Positions 59,701 to 64,000 of a stretch of DNA of 64,000 nt are shown in pieces. Source of the DNA: an uncultured Acetatifactor sp. (GTDB lineage: Bacteria > Bacillota > Clostridia > Lachnospirales > Lachnospiraceae); NCBI GenBank assembly GCA_934433135.1, contig CAKRZO010000022.1, forward strand, positions 1-64,000. The letters run 5' to 3'. The notes beneath the pieces were generated by a model. That model was not told where the DNA came from and did not search any database. It saw only the letters and a program-made list of their open reading frames with translations. The position numbers were made by a program, and so were the translations under genes. The number at the start of each line of letters is the position of its first letter. The first letter of the stretch is position 1.

Positions 59701-62700
59701 GGTAAAAGTTCCGTTAATCGAATGTCCGCTGGTAATCACAGGACGTTCATCCCCGTAGTTTTTATAAGTAATCCGGCCGAAAGAGGAATCCTCTTCCCCT
59801 AACGCAAAGGTTTCTTCTAATACATAGCTGCCGCCCCGCAGATAGATCGTGATATTGGCATTGGGCATTGTTTCCAAAATCGTCCGTACCTTTGCCTTGG
59901 CCTGCTCCAAGTTTTGGAAAGGACTGCTTATGGTGCCGTCTCCCTGCGCATCTGCAGACGGATCTACATAAACAGGATCCGCATTTATTGTACTTTCCAC
60001 TTCGAAAGCCACTTCCACTTCCGTTGCTTCCGTCAGTACAAATTCAAACGTATTTCCCTGAATGCTCTGTGCCTCTCCGTTCAGGGTCAGGGTTTTTACC
60101 TGACAGCCCGTTTTCGGAAGGATGGTAAGCTGTACTCTGCTGTTCTTTTCCAGAATCATCCGTTTCACTTCTACGTAATCGGTTCCGCCTGTCTGATCCG
60201 CCTTAACGGTTACGGAACCTAAACGGGAAGAATTCACGGTTACGCTTAATCCCACCATAGTACCTTTTACCAGTGTATCGGAAAATGTCGGTGTTGCCCC
60301 CGCTACTGCCTGCCAGCCTAACAATACTTTTTCACAGATTCCCTGTCCCACCAGAACATCCGCATTCAGTGCCAGGTCTTCCGCAAAGTCCTGTTCCTTC
60401 ATTTTCTCCAAAGCCAGGTCTTCCTGACCGGTACACGTTGCCACCATCGTAACATCAGCATCTGTTACCAGAGTATCTGTTATTCCATACAAATACCCTG
60501 CATTAATCTTGCCGGTTGTATATGGTGTAATATTTCCTATTTTTCCTTTATTACTGCTGCCGGTTATGTCAATTACTCCCGCATTGTAGCAGTTGTATAC
60601 GGATATCTGATAGGTATCCTGGTCTTTGGCATTATTCTGTACCCAGCCGATAATACCTCCGGCATAAGGAGTATGGCCTCCGGTTGCCGTCACCGTACCT
60701 ACATTATAGCAGTTTGCCAGAAGAAGGCTGGCCGTTTCGCTGCTGCCGATTACCAAAGAGCCTGCAATACCGCCTACTCTGGTTACGTTCTGTATCGTCG
60801 AAGAACCGCTTCCCTTAACAGACGCTTTATTGGCGCAATTTATGATTCTGCCGCCCTTGCTTACACTTCCTGCCAGACCGCCTAAAAATGTATAGGTTCT
60901 CGCTACATCAATGATACCTTCTGCAAAGCAGTGGTCAAGTGTACCGTGCAGGTTACCTGCCACGATACCGGAACCTTTCCACGCTACCGCATCCGAAACA
61001 TAGATTGCCGCATTTACGGTAAGATCCTTTACTGTACCGGATACATAAGCAAATAAGCCTACATCTCCTGTTATATCTGTCACAGGTGCCTCTGCGGTTC
61101 CGATCCGCAAACCGGTAATGCGCTTGCCGTTACCGTCGAAGGTGCCGCTGCAATTTGCAATCGGTACCCATTCATAAGCAGACAGGTCAATGTCATTCAT
61201 TAACTGAAAATGGTTTGCACCGTAAGTTCCGTTCTCTTTTGCAAGCAATGCCAGTTGAGCGGCTTCCGTAATCTGGTAAGGATTTTCCGCCGAACCTTCC
61301 CCGCCTGCAAATGCTGTTGCTGCATGATCCGTCCATTTTTCGTTTGAAATGTGGACAACCGCTATAAACTCTACCGTCAAGGCAGTGTCTTCATCCAGGC
61401 TATTGATGGTATATACATAGGATCCGTCTTCCTGTTCTACGGAACCTTCCGGAGCAACGACTCTCTCACAATCCGTACCCGGAATAAATGTGACCTCAAC
61501 CTTGCTTCCCTTCTCAATTACGTAGGGAGACGTGCCTGTCTGTGCAATATCGTTCACCGCAACGGCTACGCTGCCGTATTCGGAACCGATAACCGTTATC
61601 GTCAGTGTTGCAGTCTCCGGAACCACGGCTCCGGAAGCGGTTACCGGTGTAGCGTCTGCAACGGCCTGCCAATGCAGCAGACCGGCAATACCGGTATTCG
61701 TCAGATTCTCTACATTTTTATTTAAGAGTTCTGTAAAAGATGCAACTCCGTAAGTACCCTGCAGGGTATCCGAAAAGGCTGCCGCCTGCATTTCCGTCAG
61801 AGCCAGGTCTTCCTGACCGTTACACGTTGTCACCGTCTCAACATCGTCATCCGTTACCAACGTATCGATAATTCCGTATAAACATCCTGTATTAACTTTA
61901 CCGGTGGTATACGCTGCAATATTTCCTATTCTTCCTTTATTGCTGCTGCCGGTAATATCCACAACCCCTGCATTGTAACAATTGTATACGGATATCTGAT
62001 AGGCTTCCTGGTCTTTGGCATTATTCTGCACCCAGCCGAGAATGCCGCCAGCATAAGGAGTATGGCCTCCGGTTGCCATTACCGTGCCTACATTATAACA
62101 GTTTGCTACAAGAAGGCTTGCTGTCTCGCTGCTGCCGATTACCAGAGAACCGGCAATACCGCCTACTCTGGTTACATTCGCCGCATCAGCGGAACCGCTT
62201 CCCTTGACGGATGCTTTATTGCCGCAATTTAAGATCCTTCCGCCCTTGCTTACGGTTCCTGCCAGACCGCCTAAAAATGTATAGGTTCTCGTTGCATCAA
62301 TGATACCTTCTGCAACGCAGTGGTCGAGGGTACCATGCAGGTTACCTGCCACGATACCGGTACCTTTCCACGCTACTGCGTCCGAAACGTAGATTGCGGC
62401 ATTTACGGTAAGATCCTTTACCGTACCGGATACATAAGCAAATAAACCTACATCTCCTGTTATATCGGTCGCAGGTTCCTCTGCGGTTCCGATCCGCAAT
62501 CCCGTAATACGATTGCCGTTACCGTCGAAGGTACCGCTGAAATTTGCCATCGGTACCCATTCATAAGCAGACAGGTCAATGTCATTCATCAACCGGAAAT
62601 GATTGGCACTGTAAGTTCCGTTCTCTTTTGCAAGCAATGCCAGTTCGGCCGCTGTTGTGATCTGAAAAGGATCCTCTTGCGTACCGCTGCCGCCTGCGAA

Positions 62701-62847
62701 TCCACCGGCTGCATTTTCCGTCCATTTCGGCCCCGTACTTGCAGATACCGTGGAACTTGCCATCGGCAGTTCTACAATACATAGAAGCAGCGCCATCATG
62801 AATGCCGTAATTCTGCTTTTTAAATGCAATTTTTTATTCCTTTGCAT
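56728..62847 (-). CDS. Giant cell-wall-anchored GLUG/beta-helix carbohydrate-active protein
   Basis: 2039 residues: a signal peptide (1-36), then two near-identical units of about 460 residues (41-500 and 504-960), each with GLUG-type repeats and a beta-sheet module. A right-handed beta-helix follows (about 965-1590). It opens with YVDPSADAQGDGTISSPFQN and carries RDLYVNGERATLAR, a layout I associate with GH141-like enzymes. Then come an Ig-like segment (1590-1700), a CBM9-like domain (1705-1935, opening PTVDGTLDDAYLNG), an Asp/Pro repeat linker, and the sortase signal SPKTGD (2004-2009) with membrane helix and KKKED tail. It probably binds or cleaves a host or plant glycan. Glycosidase activity is inferred. 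Confidence 0.88.
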   Translation of the reverse strand: MQRNKKLHLKSRITAFMMALLLCIVELPMASSTVSASTGPKWTENAAGGFAGGSGTQEDPFQITTAAELALLAKENGTYSANHFRLMNDIDLSAYEWVPMANFSGTFDGNGNRITGLRIGTAEEPATDITGDVGLFAYVSGTVKDLTVNAAIYVSDAVAWKGTGIVAGNLHGTLDHCVAEGIIDATRTYTFLGGLAGTVSKGGRILNCGNKASVKGSGSADAANVTRVGGIAGSLVIGSSETASLLVANCYNVGTVMATGGHTPYAGGILGWVQNNAKDQEAYQISVYNCYNAGVVDITGSSNKGRIGNIAAYTTGKVNTGCLYGIIDTLVTDDDVETVTTCNGQEDLALTEMQAAAFSDTLQGTYGVASFTELLNKNVENLTNTGIAGLLHWQAVADATPVTASGAVVPETATLTITVIGSEYGSVAVAVNDIAQTGTSPYVIEKGSKVEVTFIPGTDCERVVAPEGSVEQEDGSYVYTINSLDEDTALTVEFIAVVHISNEKWTDHAATAFAGGEGSAENPYQITEAAQLALLAKENGTYGANHFQLMNDIDLSAYEWVPIANCSGTFDGNGKRITGLRIGTAEAPVTDITGDVGLFAYVSGTVKDLTVNAAIYVSDAVAWKGSGIVAGNLHGTLDHCFAEGIIDVARTYTFLGGLAGSVSKGGRIINCANKASVKGSGSSTIQNVTRVGGIAGSLVIGSSETASLLLANCYNVGTVTATGGHTPYAGGIIGWVQNNAKDQDTYQISVYNCYNAGVIDITGSSNKGKIGNITPYTTGKINAGYLYGITDTLVTDADVTMVATCTGQEDLALEKMKEQDFAEDLALNADVLVGQGICEKVLLGWQAVAGATPTFSDTLVKGTMVGLSVTVNSSRLGSVTVKADQTGGTDYVEVKRMILEKNSRVQLTILPKTGCQVKTLTLNGEAQSIQGNTFEFVLTEATEVEVAFEVESTINADPVYVDPSADAQGDGTISSPFQNLEQAKAKVRTILETMPNANITIYLRGGSYVLEETFALGEEDSSFGRITYKNYGDERPVITSGHSINGTFTKVEGKEYYSYQLPESAKVGEEGAKTWPQFRDLYVNGERATLARTEELTYKYTYANSVYGSATSATTVTSCDNKLYVSAAALEGITDEELTFVELGQLVEWQSQIFHIGSRTGVVLDGTEAEITFNQDEWDLYYVTDKTKKSLVGRTYWLQNHINFLDAPGEFYYDRSAGTIYYYPLKGQDMSSAAVEYATLDTLIRMENAANITFDGIAFTGTTANYISEHGLATMLGATLCLYEGDDAQHMPFSAIQGNYAEGIQIKNCTFEELSGSAVIFHCGIKDLQVSGNVIRNIAMAGIQVGRNQLWWNQDGIPGASEDVTIENNYITNIGTITFGAPAIRVARSKNLKIRYNKIVHVPYSAIMTGIGWNVSPTDEGRNTNLVNADISYNYIEDYLYKINDGGAIYTCGANNFVSYTETMNAIHHNYVRAGGHNGTYTGIYHDGSASNWHTYSNVIDDLKSKKGPMFFQDDVPSQYSHNILAENNYTTVSPISQNGDKDSDGNPRNIVLKNNTMFKDRSKLNAEAAAIVNGAGLQDAYKHLESPMDVELRIADNTMHYEVNKKQEGDTAMQIELTNNSAVDQVFTLSVSGSLPNGIALLINEGNAVTVPAKGTVIVNAKFVITNADKVVDTEDYIAGFEVTDAAGRVVPYPRTFTIKTFSGNVAGEIPYGTPTVDGTLDDAYLNGIRYSFGSVFYPSVYEETEINGGYYLLWDENYLYCYIIVNEPTIMSRGTEWITEQVESGQQGKLWETDAVETYIKVPSIRGGQSKFAVDAFGIQRFGNDKISLEHHNLPYATKFTYNDEIIDQEIPATIAAGQTASEAMGTDVTGYVVEMTLPITLMESIIGSADGKPSAGDIVEFYIQNNDYRGLKSDGSVYVVAQANEMSTYTLKAKENPDPGPTPGPDPDPTPGPDPDPDPDPTPGPDPTPDPDPTPSGDQAEEQPGESTPATPGESANTSTSPKTGDIITISLWLLFVLCAVGAGISVIIFLKKKED

Positions 62848-62922
62848 TTCCTCTCTCCTCTCTTTTTTGCTTTTTGTTTTGCATCGATGCCGAAGTCTGT
62901 ATGTACAAACTTCCTGTCTCTA

Positions 62923-63001
62923 ATCTTAGCAACCTTGGCAAACTTCGTAAAGTGGGATAAATTTTCCAGTGAGTTTTACAGATATCGGGCTATTTTTTCC
63001 A
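62923..63001 (-). promoter_or_regulatory. Promoter and paired operator boxes of the surface-protein gene
   Basis: Minus strand: -35 TTTACG (62946-62951), 17 bp, -10 TAAGAT (62923-62928). Upstream are direct-repeat boxes TGGAAAATTTATCCC (62954-62968) and TGGAAAAAATAGCCC (62987-63001), again starting 33 bp apart. Everything matches the transporter promoter at 54450-54528 in order and spacing. Confidence 0.8.
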
Positions 63002-63131
63002 GATTTGTATGCCCAATCATAAGAGATGAACTTTCCTTCTGACACACGCCTTAAAGAAATGATTTAACCAAATGACCTTGCAAAGGAAAAGAGCCGCCCG
63101 ACTGACTACCAGGCGGGTGACTCTTTGCGAA

Positions 63132-64000
63132 CTACCATATTAAGAAATCATTTCCTCTTAGTTTAAACATTGCCTCCACAAAGAAAAAGTCTCCGTAAAT
63201 AAGCGGAATATGTACTCCCTCCATGTCCTTCTCATTTCTGGGATACCGATAGGTACCCATCAGCACCAAAGCATCTTCACTCTCTTCATAATTACAGAAA
63301 TGCTCATCGCAGGCCTTCAGAATATGAATGGCTTCCCGGGTATATCTCTTTCCTTCTTCTTCGGGAACACACTTGGCAATTTCCAGCATACCGCATGCCG
63401 CACACAAACCGGCGCTGCTGTCATAATACACCGGTTCTTCCGGTGCGCAAAAATCTGCTAACGGAAGGTAATCGGTCTTTTTGCAATGCTCGATAAAGTA
63501 GTCTGCCGTTTTCTTAGCCGCCTCCAGATATTCCGCCTTCCCGGTATGTATGTAGGAAATGACGGAACCATACACCGCCCAGGACAAGCCTCTTGACCAA
63601 CAGGAATCCTCACGATAACCCTGTCCGGCGAGCACTCCCTTTATGCCGATCCTTTCGGTTTCGTGATTCACGATGTGATAGATGCTTCCGTCAGGGCGGA
63701 TATGATCACGCATTGTCATATCCATATGGCGCATGGCAATTTTCGTGAAACGATCATCCCCGATTTCTTCGGATGCCCAGTACAAAAGCGGAAGGTTCAT
63801 AAGACAGTCGATAATGGAGAAGCCTTCCATGCCGGCGCCGTTCCACGCACGGATATAGTCTCCGGTAATGTTGTATCTGGAAAAAAGCGTGGCAGCGGCA
63901 AAGAAATTTCTGGTAAGGGAATCCTGATTGCCTGTAAGACGATAATCGGCTCCGCTTGTCAAATGCCACATAAAACCAACGTCGTGGTGCAGGCTCGTAA
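63132..64000 (-). CDS. Unsaturated glucuronyl hydrolase, GH88 family (partial)
   Basis: Hydrolyses the unsaturated uronic acid left at oligosaccharide ends by polysaccharide lyases. The frame is open to base 64000, so the N-terminus is outside. The visible 289 residues contain HHDVGFMWHLTSGADYRLTG with the catalytic-region Asp, RAWNGAGMEGFSIIDCLMNLPL with the second key Asp, and RGLSWAVYG plus YDSSAGLCAACGM, all typical of the alpha6/alpha6-barrel GH88. The substrate may be a glycosaminoglycan or a similar uronide. It lies upstream of the surface-protein gene on the same strand with a 284-bp gap that holds the paired-box promoter. Confidence 0.9.
   Translation of the reverse strand, partial: TSLHHDVGFMWHLTSGADYRLTGNQDSLTRNFFAAATLFSRYNITGDYIRAWNGAGMEGFSIIDCLMNLPLLYWASEEIGDDRFTKIAMRHMDMTMRDHIRPDGSIYHIVNHETERIGIKGVLAGQGYREDSCWSRGLSWAVYGSVISYIHTGKAEYLEAAKKTADYFIEHCKKTDYLPLADFCAPEEPVYYDSSAGLCAACGMLEIAKCVPEEEGKRYTREAIHILKACDEHFCNYEESEDALVLMGTYRYPRNEKDMEGVHIPLIYGDFFFVEAMFKLRGNDFLIW

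Overview
The window comes from an anaerobic, endospore-forming member of the Firmicutes (Clostridia), most likely a gut Lachnospiraceae. The evidence is gene content: spore genes (cotJABC, spoIVA, a GerA/SpoVAF-type gene), class III anaerobic ribonucleotide reductase, AraC-rich carbohydrate loci with LplB/YtcP transporters, and SPxTG cell-wall sorting. The genus is not resolved from sequence alone. No rRNA, tRNA or CRISPR array was recognised.

Layout. 1-1064: the end of a mobile element carrying a large serine recombinase, inserted into the spore-coat gene cotJC of a cotJA-cotJB-cotJC operon. 1.8-5.2 kb: a LysR regulator divergent from a cation/proton antiporter, then an MgtC-family gene. 5.3-25 kb: a dense, mostly minus-strand housekeeping block with SpoVAF-like protein, dUTPase, NrdG/NrdD, HAD nucleotidase, a membrane-anchored MutS-like ATPase, purine nucleoside phosphorylase, SpoIVA, TyrRS, VWA/MoxR pair, GpsA/PlsY, Der, a DUF512 radical-SAM protein, and PRPP synthetase on the plus strand. 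25.3-37.6 kb: the conserved translation and secretion superoperon, read leftward from a consensus promoter at 37.65 kb: ylxM-ffh-rpsP-khpA-rimM-trmD-rplS, then lepB-rbgA-lepB-rnhB-yraN and a two-component pair. It is interrupted by hairpin-rich intergenic repeats, and trmD is fused to an acetyltransferase domain. 37.7-39.7 kb: a palindromic repeat, an ABC-transporter relic and a YitT-family gene preceded by three direct repeats.

39.8-64 kb: an accessory carbohydrate region. It has sugar isomerase/epimerase-type enzymes (DUF4432, cupin, two TIM-barrel proteins), a Gfo/Idh dehydrogenase, a DegT aminotransferase and two AraC regulators. These are followed by a membrane AraC sensor, an LplB/YtcP/solute-binding transporter, a class II aldolase, a PfkB kinase, a 2039-residue cell-wall-anchored beta-helix protein and a GH88 unsaturated glucuronyl hydrolase cut by the window edge. 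The set reads as a Gram-positive utilisation locus for a uronic-acid-containing glycan: the surface protein captures or cleaves, the transporter imports, GH88 removes unsaturated uronate, and kinase plus aldolase feed glycolysis.

The strongest new signals are: (i) a serine-recombinase element splitting cotJC, which resembles the skin-type sporulation elements that are excised in the mother cell; (ii) two nearly identical promoters, with paired boxes 33 bp apart, in front of the transporter operon and the giant surface protein, which define a candidate AraC regulon; and (iii) families of palindromic intergenic repeats embedded in essential operons.
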